Both the position numbers and the translations under genes were made by a program. Below the pieces are notes generated by a model. The model ran no database searches. It was not told the origin of the DNA and saw only the letters and a program-made list of their open reading frames with translations. A stretch of 64,000 bases of DNA from positions 248,001-312,000 of the forward strand of contig JACKIV010000003.1 of NCBI GenBank assembly GCA_020638285.1, in the 5' to 3' direction. This document shows, one piece after another, positions 18,105 to 27,165 of this stretch; within the stretch, counting starts at the first letter, position 1, and the number at the start of each line of letters is the position of its first letter. This DNA is from Rhodospirillales bacterium. Its GTDB lineage: Bacteria; Pseudomonadota; Alphaproteobacteria; Micavibrionales; Micavibrionaceae.

Positions 18105-18899
18105 TTGGGCGGGGAAGCTCTTTTTTTCAAGGAAATTGATGCGGTTCTCTATCCGGGGGTCGTTCTTTTCTTGGGGTTGATTTTGGGTAGTTTTTCGACC
18201 GCCCTCATTTATCGTGTTCCGCGGGGTATATCCTGGGTTTTTGATCGGCGTCTTGATACGGCACGTTCGGCCTGTCCATCCTGTCATTCCCTTTTGAGCG
18301 TACCGGACCTCGTCCCTGTTTTTTCATGGCTTTTTCTACGGGGACGCTGTCGTCATTGCGCTGCGCCGATCGGGATCGTTTATCCTCTCTCGGAGTTTGT
18401 CTGCGTTGTCGGGTGTTTGGGAATTTTTGCGGCCTCGGGCTTTACACCTGCGGCTTTTCTGGGAATGTTTGCCGTTCCTTTTCTTGTGGCGCTTTTTGTC
18501 ATTGATCTGCGTTTTATGATTCTCCCGAATCATCTCGTTTTGATTCTCGGGGTTCTGGGGATTTTGCACGCTGGGTGGATTGGTTTTTCCGAGGGGACAG
18601 CCATGCTCCCGGTCAGTTTTCTTCTTTCGGCTGGGCTTTACTTTCTTTTGTCATGGAGTTTGCGTCTTCTGATGTCTTTTTTTCTGCGCCGTGAATCGAT
18701 GGGCTGGGGAGATGTTAAGTTTTTTGCGGCGGCGGGGGCGTGGATCGGGATGGAGGCCTTGCCTCTTTTCCTGATTTTAAGCGGTGGGGTTGGAATCTTC
18801 TTGGGGTTTTTGTGGCGATATGTAAAAAATGAAAGAATTTTTCCCTTTGGGCCTGCCTTGATCCTTGCCCTTTACGCTGTCTTAATCATAAATGCATAA
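18105..18899 (+). CDS. pilD: prepilin peptidase
   Basis: 264 residues and about eight membrane helices. The cytoplasmic zinc loop has both cysteine pairs (CPSC at 57-60, CRHC at 82-85). The two catalytic aspartates of this aspartyl protease family are at about 134 (VIDLRFMILPN) and 203 (SMGWGDVKF). It cleaves the leader of type IV prepilins at the Gly-Phe junction and methylates the new N-terminus. Likely substrates are the pilin at 26162 and perhaps the pilin-like protein at 57299. The start is uncertain: TTG at 18105 is the only candidate before the first helix and lacks a good ribosome-binding site. Confidence 0.92.
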   Translation: MGGEALFFKEIDAVLYPGVVLFLGLILGSFSTALIYRVPRGISWVFDRRLDTARSACPSCHSLLSVPDLVPVFSWLFLRGRCRHCAAPIGIVYPLSEFVCVVGCLGIFAASGFTPAAFLGMFAVPFLVALFVIDLRFMILPNHLVLILGVLGILHAGWIGFSEGTAMLPVSFLLSAGLYFLLSWSLRLLMSFFLRRESMGWGDVKFFAAAGAWIGMEALPLFLILSGGVGIFLGFLWRYVKNERIFPFGPALILALYAVLIINA

Positions 18900-18971
18900 G
18901 GATAGAGGGGCGCGTCTTGTTCCGATCCGGAGCGGCGGGCCGCTTCGCGGTGTTCCAAAAGGAGAAAAATC

Positions 18972-20126
18972 GTGGATCTGACTGAACTTCTGGCCTTCGC
19001 GATGCAAAACAATGCCTCGGACCTTCATCTGAGTTCGGGAAATCCTCCGATCATCCGGGTTTATGGTCTGCTTCGCCGGGTTAAGTCCGATCCTTTGCGC
19101 TCGGACGATATTCGCGGGATGCTGTATTCGGTCATGACCGAGGACCAGAGGTCTGAATATGAAAAAAATCTTGAGACGGACTTCGCGATCTCCTTCGGAG
19201 AAAAAGCCCGGTTTCGGGTCAATGCTTTTACGTCCCGCAATGGGGCCTGCGCCGTTTTCCGGACGATTCCCTCAACGGTTCCGACGATGGATGAGTTGGA
19301 GCTTCCGGCCATTATGAAGCGCTTTGCAGAGTTGGAAAAAGGGATCGTTCTTGTAACCGGACCAACGGGGAGCGGGAAATCGACGACATTGGCCTCAATG
19401 GTCGATCATATCAACGCGACAGAGGCTTTGCACATCATTACGATTGAAGATCCGGTCGAATTTTTCCATACATCAAAGAAGGCGCTTATTAACCACCGGG
19501 AACTTCACGCTGATACGCGCTCCTTTTCGGCGGCTTTGCGCAGCGCTCTGCGGGAAGACCCCGATGTGGTTCTGGTCGGGGAAATGCGGGATTATGAAAC
19601 GATCTCTCTGGCTTTGACGGCGGCGGAAACCGGACACCTTGTCTTTGCAACCTTGCACTCCAGCTCTGCTGCCAAGACCGTGGACCGGATCATCGACGTG
19701 TTTCCGACAGGCGACAAGGAAATGGTTCGGGCGATGCTGGCCAATTCCCTTCAGGGGATTGTGGCGCAAACGCTTTTGCGTAAGGCCGATGGTTCGGGGC
19801 GGGTCGGAGCCTTTGAAATTCTCGTGGGCACAAACGCGGTTCGAAACCTGATTCGGGAGAATCAGGTGGCCCAGATCTATTCCATGATGCAGACCGGGTC
19901 GAGATATGGAATGTCAACCATGGAGGATTCTGTTCGCAGTCTTTTGGACTCAGGCATTATTGACCGGGATGAGGCACGGCGTGCCTTGTTGAAAACAACG
20001 GATGATGCCGAAGAGCCTGAACCTGTAGGACGTGGAGGCGGCGCTTCTGAAACGAAGAAGAAATCTGTTGATTCGGGGGCAGGTAAACACAAAAGCGGAC
20101 CGAGTGACGAGGGGTATTCATTTTGA
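18972..20126 (+). CDS. pilT: pilus retraction ATPase PilT
   Basis: 384 residues from a GTG start with AAGGAG upstream. It has the compact PilT form without the long N-terminal region of assembly ATPases: ASDLHLSSGNPP at the N-terminus, GPTGSGKST (Walker A, about residue 131), ITIEDPVEF (Asp box), VLVGEMRDYETI (Walker B) and TAAETGHLVFATLHS (His box). The last 40 residues are a charged, Gly/Lys-rich tail. Known role: hexameric motor that pulls pili in, giving twitching motility and DNA uptake. It overlaps the next gene by four bases. Confidence 0.93.
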   Translation: MDLTELLAFAMQNNASDLHLSSGNPPIIRVYGLLRRVKSDPLRSDDIRGMLYSVMTEDQRSEYEKNLETDFAISFGEKARFRVNAFTSRNGACAVFRTIPSTVPTMDELELPAIMKRFAELEKGIVLVTGPTGSGKSTTLASMVDHINATEALHIITIEDPVEFFHTSKKALINHRELHADTRSFSAALRSALREDPDVVLVGEMRDYETISLALTAAETGHLVFATLHSSSAAKTVDRIIDVFPTGDKEMVRAMLANSLQGIVAQTLLRKADGSGRVGAFEILVGTNAVRNLIRENQVAQIYSMMQTGSRYGMSTMEDSVRSLLDSGIIDRDEARRALLKTTDDAEEPEPVGRGGGASETKKKSVDSGAGKHKSGPSDEGYSF

Positions 20127-21271
20127 GCGCGCCAATTGTCTTTTCATATCTGAATGCGATGGCGGAGCATAACGCCAGCGACCTGTACCTCACGGTTGGT
20201 TTTCCGCCGAGTGTGCGGACGGATTCCTCTTTGGTTCCTCTGGGAGAGGAGGCGTTGACTGTTGATGGGATTAACGAAATTCTGGGGTCTATTCTGACCA
20301 ATCGTCAGAAACGGGACTTTGAACAGAATATGGAGCTCAACAGCGCTCTGGATATGGGAAAGCATGGGCGTTTTCGTGTCAATGTTCTCCAGCAGCGTCA
20401 GTTTCCTGCGCTCGTTATTCGTCGTATTACGTCAAAAATACCAAGCTTTGAGGAGCTTCGTCTTCCACCGATTCTTGAAAAGCTGGCCATGGAGCGCCGG
20501 GGGCTTGTTTTGATTACAGGGATGACAGGTTCTGGAAAGTCGACAACTTTGGCTGCCATGGTTGATTTCCGGAATTCGCGGGAGCAGGGGCATATTATCA
20601 CCATTGAGGATCCGATTGAGTATTTTCACGAACACAAGAAAAGTATTGTAACGCAGCGCGAAGTCGGGATGGATACGGAAACCTTCGCCGTGGCGATGAA
20701 AAACGCCCTTCGCCAGCGCCCCGACGTAATTCTCGTGGGGGAAATTCGTGATCGGGAAGTAATGGAGCAGGGGTTGACCATTGCTGAAACGGGGCATTTG
20801 TGTCTGGCGACGTTGCACACAAACAACGCCTATCAGGCGATTGAGCGCATTGTAAACCTCTTTCCAGAGGATTACCATAACCAGATTCGTTTGAATCTTT
20901 CCCTGAACTTGCGGGCGATTATTTCCCAGCGTCTTTTGCCAGCGATTGGCGGGGGGATGACGATTGCTCTTGAGGTTATGTTAAATCAGGGCCTTGTCAA
21001 GGAGTTGATCCAGAGTGGTCAGGTTGGAAAGATTCGGGAAATTATGGAGCAAAACACATCTTCGGGAATGTGTACGTTCGATCAGTCTCTTCTGATTCTT
21101 TATCGGGATGGAAAAATTTCTGAGGATGTGGCCTTGGCGCAAGCGGATCAGCCCAGCGATATGCTTATCAAAATTCGTCAGGTTAACCTTGGAAAAGGGG
21201 CGGATTCTCTGCGTTCTCTGGATACGTCAAAGCTTTCTCTTATGTCGGATGAAACTGTTCGCCGCCATTGA
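20123..21271 (+). CDS. pilU: PilT-dependent retraction ATPase PilU
   Basis: 382 residues starting at a TTG that overlaps the pilT stop (TTGA), a coupled start. It is a second retraction-type ATPase: ASDLYLTVG, GMTGSGKST (Walker A with Met at the second position, as in PilU proteins), ITIEDPIEY, VILVGEIRDREVM and ETGHLCLATLHTNN. PilU usually assists PilT in retraction against load and cannot act alone. The pilT-pilU pair inside a MSHA-like locus suggests that this pilus is retractable, unlike a simple bundle-forming fibre. Confidence 0.9.
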   Translation: MSAPIVFSYLNAMAEHNASDLYLTVGFPPSVRTDSSLVPLGEEALTVDGINEILGSILTNRQKRDFEQNMELNSALDMGKHGRFRVNVLQQRQFPALVIRRITSKIPSFEELRLPPILEKLAMERRGLVLITGMTGSGKSTTLAAMVDFRNSREQGHIITIEDPIEYFHEHKKSIVTQREVGMDTETFAVAMKNALRQRPDVILVGEIRDREVMEQGLTIAETGHLCLATLHTNNAYQAIERIVNLFPEDYHNQIRLNLSLNLRAIISQRLLPAIGGGMTIALEVMLNQGLVKELIQSGQVGKIREIMEQNTSSGMCTFDQSLLILYRDGKISEDVALAQADQPSDMLIKIRQVNLGKGADSLRSLDTSKLSLMSDETVRRH

Positions 21272-21397
21272 TTTTATTTTTCCGGAATCTATTTTTCGAT
21301 TTCCTCTGGTTTTTCTCTAAAGAAACATTTATCCTCTGTGGGGTGCGGCGCTTTGTCGCCTGCGTTCCTTTGTTGATTCTTACTTTTGGTAGGCGCC

Positions 21398-23251
21398 ATG
21401 CAGTCATATTCCCGGACGGTGTTCCTCTGTTTCTCTCTTTTCGCCCTCTTTAGCATTTCTGGATGCGACTTGAGCAAAAATGCGCTCAAGGTTGATCGCG
21501 AAAGAAATATGGAATTTCAGGATTTTCGGGATGCTCTTGCCTCACGTCAGCCGGAGATTCCTCAAGCTAAAAAGGATGCGGGTGTTCCTCCTCTTCAGGA
21601 CTATGTCGCGCCTGCGTCTACGGCCCTTAAGCCAATGCCTTTGGTTTCTCTGTCGGTTAATCAAACTGTTCCTATCCGGGATGTTCTTTTCGAATTGGCC
21701 GAGCAGGCGGGTTACGACATCGAATTGGATCCCCGGATCAAAGGCTCTATTATTTTTACGGCGAAGGAGCGTCCTTTTGATCTGGTTGTGCAGCGGATTG
21801 CCGATATAGCGGGGCTGCGTTTCAAGTTTGAAAATGACATCCTTCGTGTTGAATTGGACAAGCCGTACAACGTCAATTACAAAATCGATTATCTTAACTA
21901 TATTCGCCGGAATAAGGGCGCTATTCGTAATGATATTGCTGTGGTTTCCGGAAAAGGGGCCAACACGGGATCAGATTACGAGGCATCAACCGAAAGTGAA
22001 GCCGATTTCTGGGGCGAGCTTGAGCATAACCTCGCCCAGATTCTCGGGACGGGCGATGAGTCTGGTGCCCTCAAGACAAAGAAAGATCCTCGAATCACGG
22101 CGGCGGAGGGAAATCCTGCTCCTGTGGAGCCTGTCGTTACTCAAGGTCAGACGGAGTCGGGCCCCTCTTCGGATGTGAATGTTCAGGTCCAGCCGCCGGA
22201 GGCAGTCTTGCGTGTGGAGTCTCTTCCTCTGGATGATGAAGATGATCAGGGTGCTCGCCAGCAACAACAGCAGGAAGGGCAGGCCAAGTTCTCTATTAAT
22301 AAGCAGGCCGGGATCGTGTCTGTCTATGGGACGGACAGGCAGCACAGGGAAATTGATAAATATCTGAAAGATCTTCACAGGTCTGTGACCTCTCAGGTTC
22401 TGATTGAGGCCAAGGTTCTGGAGGTGGGGCTTACGGATGAATTCGCTGCCGGGATTGATTGGAGTGCTCTTGAGATTCCGGGTGGCGAGACAACTCTTGG
22501 CTTTACGATCGCTGGTGCGACGAAGCGTCCGTCTCCTGAACCTTCTATTGATCCGGCAGCGAATTTTCGGATTGCCTATTCCGGGAATGATCTGAGCGCG
22601 GTCGTCGATGCCATTTCTCGCTTTGGAACTGTTCGGGCTTTAGCCAGTCCGCGTTTGACTGTTTTGAACAACCAGTCTGCCGTTTTGAATGTTGCAACAA
22701 ATCAGGTTTATTTTGAGATCAGCATCAACACGACAACGGATAATGGGGTTACGACCACGGATATTGACAGCGATATTCGGAATGTTCCGGAAGGGATTTT
22801 GATCAATGTTCAGCCTTCTGTTGATCTGGATACGAGGACCGTTTCCCTTTCTGTTCGTCCAACGGTTACGCGCATCACGGAATTCGTGAATGATCCGGCT
22901 GTGGCTTTTGCTGTGGCTCAGGCGGGAGTTGGATCGGACATTTCTTCCCCTGTGCCGGTGGTGAATGTTCAGGAGATGGACTCCGTTGTCCGGATGCATT
23001 CCGGGGAAGCCATTGTTATGGGCGGGTTGATGCAGGACAGGACGATTTCTCAACAAAACGGCGTTCCCGTTCTTTCGGAAATTCCTATGGTTGGCTCGAT
23101 GTTTCGGACGCAAGGGGATAATATTCAGAAAAGTGAGCTGATTATTTTCCTTCGGGCCACGATTATTGATGCAGATGGAGACACTGTTTCCCCTGCGGAC
23201 AAGGAAACTTATCGCGGATTTGCTTCGGATCGTCGTCCTTTGCGGCTCTGA
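21398..23251 (+). CDS. pilus secretin, MshL/PilQ-like lipoprotein
   Basis: 617 residues. The signal peptide ends in a lipobox (LFSISGC, Cys 23), so it is an outer-membrane lipoprotein. An N-terminal STN/secretin domain (about residues 75-160) is followed by a Gln/Pro-rich stretch with a QQQQ run near residue 290. The secretin core begins at VLIEAKVLEVGLTDEFAAG and carries ASPRLTVLNNQSAVL and the C-terminal VPVLSEIPMVGSMF with an amphipathic end. Known role: the multimeric outer-membrane pore through which the pilus passes. It starts 126 bases after pilU; no terminator is visible in that gap. Confidence 0.93.
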   Translation: MQSYSRTVFLCFSLFALFSISGCDLSKNALKVDRERNMEFQDFRDALASRQPEIPQAKKDAGVPPLQDYVAPASTALKPMPLVSLSVNQTVPIRDVLFELAEQAGYDIELDPRIKGSIIFTAKERPFDLVVQRIADIAGLRFKFENDILRVELDKPYNVNYKIDYLNYIRRNKGAIRNDIAVVSGKGANTGSDYEASTESEADFWGELEHNLAQILGTGDESGALKTKKDPRITAAEGNPAPVEPVVTQGQTESGPSSDVNVQVQPPEAVLRVESLPLDDEDDQGARQQQQQEGQAKFSINKQAGIVSVYGTDRQHREIDKYLKDLHRSVTSQVLIEAKVLEVGLTDEFAAGIDWSALEIPGGETTLGFTIAGATKRPSPEPSIDPAANFRIAYSGNDLSAVVDAISRFGTVRALASPRLTVLNNQSAVLNVATNQVYFEISINTTTDNGVTTTDIDSDIRNVPEGILINVQPSVDLDTRTVSLSVRPTVTRITEFVNDPAVAFAVAQAGVGSDISSPVPVVNVQEMDSVVRMHSGEAIVMGGLMQDRTISQQNGVPVLSEIPMVGSMFRTQGDNIQKSELIIFLRATIIDADGDTVSPADKETYRGFASDRRPLRL

Positions 23252-23259
23252 TACTCTAA

Positions 23260-24036
23260 ATGTTGGATTGGGTCATGTCCGGGGCTTTGTTTCGCTATGT
23301 CCTTTTTGCCGCTTTGCGGGATCGTTTGATCCTTGTTCTTCTTCTTGCCCTGGTTCTTGCAGCAAGCCTCTCTCTTTTTCTCGGCGGGGCTGCTCTTATG
23401 GAGAAGAGCCAGTTCTCTCAGGTTTTTGCTGCCGGAGGATTGCGGATAGTGGGAGCTGTCTGTCTTGTTCTTTTCGTCGTTTCATATGTCCGTCGGTCTT
23501 TTGAGAGCAGGGATGTGGATTACCTTTTGTCTCGCCCTATCGGGCGCGTGGCATTTATTCTCTCTCACGCCGGAGCCTTTTCCCTGATTGCCGTTCTTGT
23601 TTCTTTTTTTGTCGGATTGGCGGTTTTGTGCGCAGCGCCGATGATTCCCGGGAAGGCTCTGTTTCTTTGGGTTTTTAGTCTGGCCGCAGAATATATCATG
23701 ATGGTTAATGTTGCTCTTTTCTTTGGGATGGTTTTGTCCGGTGTTGCCTCCGGTGCGATGGCAAGTTTGGGGCTTTATGTTCTCGCCCGTTTGATAGGAC
23801 AGCTTTTGGGGATTGCGGCTTCGGGAATCGTTTTTCCTGGATCGGTTGCCCTTTCTTTCCTGATGAAACTGATTTCTGTTTTGATCCCCCGGCTTGACCT
23901 GATGTCCCAGAGTTCATGGCTTGTTTATGGATTAGATCCATCTGTTGGGTTTTCGTTTGTTATTATTCAGACTCTTGTTTTCTCGGCCCTTGTCATTATG
24001 GCTGCGACCGTTGATCTGGTCAGAAGGCAGTTCTAG
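23260..24036 (+). CDS. ABC-2 type permease
   Basis: 258 residues with about six hydrophobic segments and no ATP-binding motif. A start at 23275 (MSGALFRYVLFAALRDR) is possible. The pattern of a short N-terminal amphipathic stretch, a first helix at residues 20-45 and the loop with FESRDVDYLLSRPI is that of NosY/GldF-type permeases. It most likely pairs with the ATPase at 15991-16740, although pilus genes separate them by 6.5 kb. It begins eight bases after the secretin stop, so it belongs to the pilus transcript. Confidence 0.75.
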   Translation: MLDWVMSGALFRYVLFAALRDRLILVLLLALVLAASLSLFLGGAALMEKSQFSQVFAAGGLRIVGAVCLVLFVVSYVRRSFESRDVDYLLSRPIGRVAFILSHAGAFSLIAVLVSFFVGLAVLCAAPMIPGKALFLWVFSLAAEYIMMVNVALFFGMVLSGVASGAMASLGLYVLARLIGQLLGIAASGIVFPGSVALSFLMKLISVLIPRLDLMSQSSWLVYGLDPSVGFSFVIIQTLVFSALVIMAATVDLVRRQF

Positions 24037-24039
24037 CCT

Positions 24040-24774
24040 ATGGCCGAGCCGTTCTTTAAAAAAAACAGAATCATAGCGATTTTTCTTTTTCTTGCACTTG
24101 CCCTGAATGGAGCGTTTTGGCTTTATGCACACCCCTTGCGGGCCCGTTGGACAAATGTTCCTCCGACCCCGTCTTTATCCGGTGCTCTGTCTTTGACCTT
24201 GAGTGATTCTCAGTTTGCGTATCGGGTTATTGGTTTGATGCTCCAGAATTTTGCAGATACGGGGGGGCGTACAACTCCCTTAAAAGACTATGATTATCCG
24301 GCGCTCACTCGCTGGTTTTTTCTTGAAGATTCGATTGACCCGGTTTCGAATTATCTTCCCATGCTGGCAGCCTTTTATTTCGGGGGAACAACGGACCCTC
24401 TTCAGGTTGCACGCGTTGTCGATTATCTGGAAATTGTCGGGCGTCGGCCTTATGGAGAAAAATGGCGTTGGATGGCTCAGGCTGTCTATTTGGCGCGACA
24501 TGTCATGAAGGACAAGGATCGCGCTATCGAGTTGGCAACGCAGCTTTCAGCAAACAAAGCGCCTCATATGCCTGCCTGGACGCGCACGATGCCGGCTCTG
24601 ATTTTGAACGAGCAGGGCAGTAAGGCGTTGGCCTACAATATCATGATGGGTATTTTGAAAGACCGCGGAGAAACGCTTGATCCAGCAGAGTTCATGTATG
24701 TGCGTGATTCTATTTGCGATGATATTCTTTCCAAGGATCAAGCTGCGGTTCATCCATTGTGCAAGAAACGCTAA
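24040..24774 (+). CDS. membrane-anchored protein of unknown function
   Basis: 244 residues, three bases after the permease stop. One N-terminal helix (about 10-30) anchors a periplasmic part made of short helices (for example around AAFYFGGTTDPLQVARVVDYL), which looks TPR-like without clear repeats. No named family recognised. Tight linkage to the ABC permease and the pilus genes suggests an accessory subunit of that transporter, comparable in position to PilG of the Myxococcus PilGHI set; this is inference only. Confidence 0.65.
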   Translation: MAEPFFKKNRIIAIFLFLALALNGAFWLYAHPLRARWTNVPPTPSLSGALSLTLSDSQFAYRVIGLMLQNFADTGGRTTPLKDYDYPALTRWFFLEDSIDPVSNYLPMLAAFYFGGTTDPLQVARVVDYLEIVGRRPYGEKWRWMAQAVYLARHVMKDKDRAIELATQLSANKAPHMPAWTRTMPALILNEQGSKALAYNIMMGILKDRGETLDPAEFMYVRDSICDDILSKDQAAVHPLCKKR

Positions 24775-24792
24775 AGATGTTATAAAATCCTC

Positions 24793-25887
24793 ATGGATCG
24801 TCTGCAGTTTACTTTTCAGGAGCTTCTGTCCGTTGTCGGATTGGCCCAGTGTCTTTTGATTCTGGTGTATATGCTGTTTCGAGCCGGAGGACTTTTGCGG
24901 GCTCTGGTTCCCATCCTTTATTTTGCAGTTCTGGGCGGCGCCTTTTTTTTCGACCTTGCTTTTCGTTTTCTGAAAAATGGGATTGAGATCTATCCCCTGT
25001 TTCAGTGGTTTTTCTGGTTTTCCGGTCTTCCGTTAAGCTTCCTTTTGATTATTCAGATTGCGCGGCTTTCTGAGCCTCCGTCGTTGAAACGCTGTGCCAT
25101 CTTGTTCTTGATTCCTGCGGCCTTTTTCTTTTCGGCTTTTGCGGCTTCGCTGGATGAGTCGTGTTCTGATGTGGTGTTCCCTCCCTGTGAGAGCATGATG
25201 ACCTGGCTTTCGGTCAGCGGCCTGGCTGTGGGGGCGATCAGTCTTCTGGCAATCTGGGTGGTACGGGATGTTATGGACGGCGTCGAGGCTCAGAAAATGG
25301 GGAGGGAGCGATTCTGGCTGATTCTTGCGCTTGTCGGGATTAATATTTTATTTCTGGGTCTGGTTCTGGCGGGCCTTTCCGGGGTTGTTGAAAATTCGCA
25401 AATGATTTTAATTCGCACCGTTCTGGGAATGGGGCTGGCTTATGTCGCGGGAACGAGTTTGTTCCGGATTTACCCCCCTTCAGTGCGTTTTGCCTCCTCT
25501 GCGGGAGCGGACATGGGGCCGGAAGATCAGGATCTGGCCCGACGTATCGAAAAACTTCTGGATATGGATAAGGTTTATCACGAACCGGCCTATTCCCGGT
25601 CCGATCTGGCGCGGGAGCTGGGGGCGGCCGAGGCCAGTGTTTCACGGGTTGTTAACCTTCATTTCGGGCGGAGCCTGACCCAGCTTTTGAACGAGCGGCG
25701 GGTGGAGGATGCCAAGCGGCTGTTATCCCAGACGGATGTCCCCATACGAACGGTTTCTGATGAAACCGGTTTTAATTCTCTGGCGTCATTTAATCGGGTT
25801 TTCAAGGACATTACGGGTTTGCCGCCTGGAACGTACAGGCAAAGTGTACGTGTTTCGAACGATGAGCCATCCAAAGCATCCCGATGA
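24793..25887 (+). CDS. membrane-bound AraC-family regulator
   Basis: 364 residues. Residues 1-225 hold about seven transmembrane helices; residues about 262-355 are an AraC/XylS double helix-turn-helix (SRSDLARELGAAEASVSRVV, then VRTVSDETGFNSLASFNRVF-type second half, written IRTVSDETGFNS). AraC proteins with an integral-membrane sensor are an uncommon design, with the DNA-binding part facing the cytoplasm. The gene lies between the pilus cluster and the pilin gene, 275 bases before the pilin start, with inverted repeats in that gap. It may control the pilin promoter in response to an envelope signal; that is inference. Confidence 0.88.
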   Translation: MDRLQFTFQELLSVVGLAQCLLILVYMLFRAGGLLRALVPILYFAVLGGAFFFDLAFRFLKNGIEIYPLFQWFFWFSGLPLSFLLIIQIARLSEPPSLKRCAILFLIPAAFFFSAFAASLDESCSDVVFPPCESMMTWLSVSGLAVGAISLLAIWVVRDVMDGVEAQKMGRERFWLILALVGINILFLGLVLAGLSGVVENSQMILIRTVLGMGLAYVAGTSLFRIYPPSVRFASSAGADMGPEDQDLARRIEKLLDMDKVYHEPAYSRSDLARELGAAEASVSRVVNLHFGRSLTQLLNERRVEDAKRLLSQTDVPIRTVSDETGFNSLASFNRVFKDITGLPPGTYRQSVRVSNDEPSKASR

Positions 25888-25888
25888 T

Positions 25889-25911
25889 GTCTCAAAACGT
25901 CAGAATGAGAC
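25889..25911. promoter_or_regulatory. inverted repeat, possible operator
   Basis: GTCTCA and TGAGAC, perfect six-base arms around 11 bases, directly after the AraC gene stop and 250 bases before the pilin start. It has no T run and could bind a regulator. Confidence 0.35.
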
Positions 25912-26070
25912 GATATCTCTCTGATTTTTAAGCTATTCTTTACGTTAATGGTCGATTCTGGATCCTGTTGGCTTTCGTGCGGGTGACGTGCGGAGCCGCA
26001 AGATCCGGGTTGAAGATGGTTTTCGTGCTGTAAATGATTTGAAAAGACGTGTACACTCTCTCGTCCACGC

Positions 26071-26091
26071 CTTTTCGCTTCAAACGAAAAG
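26071..26091. promoter_or_regulatory. hairpin in the pilin leader
   Basis: CTTTTCG and CGAAAAG pair around seven bases, 70 bases before the pilin start. It may fold in the 5' leader of the pilin mRNA or act as a binding site. The pilin has a strong ribosome-binding site (AAGGAG) further down. Confidence 0.35.
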
Positions 26092-26161
26092 CATCGGCGG
26101 CCCGAATTGGGGTTCAATCGTAACCAGAGTTTAAACCTTCTATTTCAAGGAGATCATCCGC

Positions 26162-26950
26162 ATGACCCACCAGAGTTTCACTCAGATTCAGGCCAGAGAC
26201 GGCGAACGGGGCTTTACCCTCGTCGAATTGGCCATCGTTTTGATTATCATCGGTCTTTTGATCGGCGGGATCCTGAAAGGTCAGGAACTGATCGCCAACG
26301 CCCAGATCAAATCGGTTGTTTCCCAGATGAAGGGCTTTGACGCCGCTGTCACGACGTTTAAGGATTCTTATGGCGCTTTGCCGGGAGATATCTTGAACGC
26401 ATCGAACCGCCTTCCGAATTGTGCTGCGGCTACGACCTGTGGCGCCAATCCCGGAAATGGAAATGGTTTCATTGACTCTCCTGCTGCAGGTCTTGGGACT
26501 CTTCCTGGGACCGCTGGTGCCGGTTCAGAAGGTTTTATTATGTGGATTCAGCTTTCGGCCGCAGACATTGTCTCTGGAATTCAGGATGATGGAACCGCTG
26601 TCCCCAAGTTTGCCGACAATGGTCTGCCGAAAGCATCTCTTGGAGGCGGGTACTGGGCTGGATACACCCAGACGGGTGCTGCATTGGCCCTTTCAGAGAA
26701 CATCAATATGCGTACAGGTCATTACTTTGTCCTGAATGGGTCTGCCGCTACTGTCGCTGCGGCGACAGGTGGGCTTGAACCTCTTCAGGCGGAGCGTATT
26801 GATCGGACCTTGGATGATGGCAATCCCAGTACCGGGACTGTGCGTGCGAGTGGCGCAGGCAATTGCACCAATGGTAATGGGGCGACGGCGCTTTACAGTA
26901 ATGTTCCTGGCAACGGCCCTTGCGGTTTATATGTTCGTTTCCAAGGATAA
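26162..26950 (+). CDS. type IV pilin / pseudopilin
   Basis: 262 residues. The leader of about 17 residues ends in Gly before the classic prepilin N-terminus FTLVELAIVLIIIGLLIGG, with the conserved Glu at mature position 5. PilD cleaves after the Gly. The mature protein is large for a major pilin and keeps the long N-terminal helix to about residue 70, then a Gly/Ala/Asn-rich globular part with four cysteines (two near residues 83-91 and two near 240-258) that could form two disulfides. AAGGAG lies nine bases before the ATG. It has its own leader region and a strong terminator, as expected for a highly expressed fibre subunit, so it is probably the major pilin of the upstream locus. Confidence 0.88.
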   Translation: MTHQSFTQIQARDGERGFTLVELAIVLIIIGLLIGGILKGQELIANAQIKSVVSQMKGFDAAVTTFKDSYGALPGDILNASNRLPNCAAATTCGANPGNGNGFIDSPAAGLGTLPGTAGAGSEGFIMWIQLSAADIVSGIQDDGTAVPKFADNGLPKASLGGGYWAGYTQTGAALALSENINMRTGHYFVLNGSAATVAAATGGLEPLQAERIDRTLDDGNPSTGTVRASGAGNCTNGNGATALYSNVPGNGPCGLYVRFQG

Positions 26951-26978
26951 GGCGGGTTTAAAAAAGAACGGTATTTCG

Positions 26979-27006
26979 AAAAGGCCCCCGATGGGGGCCT
27001 TTTTTG
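26979..27006 (+). terminator. strong Rho-independent terminator after the pilin
   Basis: GGCCCCC and GGGGGCC form a perfect stem around GAT, with A on the left and seven T on the right, about 30 bases after the pilin stop. Confidence 0.93.
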
Positions 27007-27030
27007 TCGTGGGTGTTTGATTGTTTCTCT

Positions 27031-27142
27031 CATCCCCGGCGAAAGCGGGGGCCGGGAAATCCGACGTTAGAGACGTCTCAACGCGAAGACTCAGCGTTTC
27101 TGGAATAAAAACGTGGTCCCCGCTTTCGCGGGGATGACAGGG
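27031..27142. repeat. inverted pair of CCCCGCGAAAGCGGGG palindromes with a structured core
   Basis: Left copy 27031-27058 reads CATCCCCGGCGAAAGCGGGG; right copy 27115-27142 is the reverse orientation, ending CGCGGGGATGAC. The core of about 56 bases folds too: CGTT-A-GAGAC with GTCTCAACG (27064-27083) and AACGC with GCGTT (27081-27099). No gene is inside. It is the same palindrome family as the copies around the GIY-YIG gene at 31258-31713. It lies between the pilin terminator and the pyrD stop. Confidence 0.8.
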
Positions 27143-27165
27143 GGCAGGGAAGAGGAGGGATAGCC

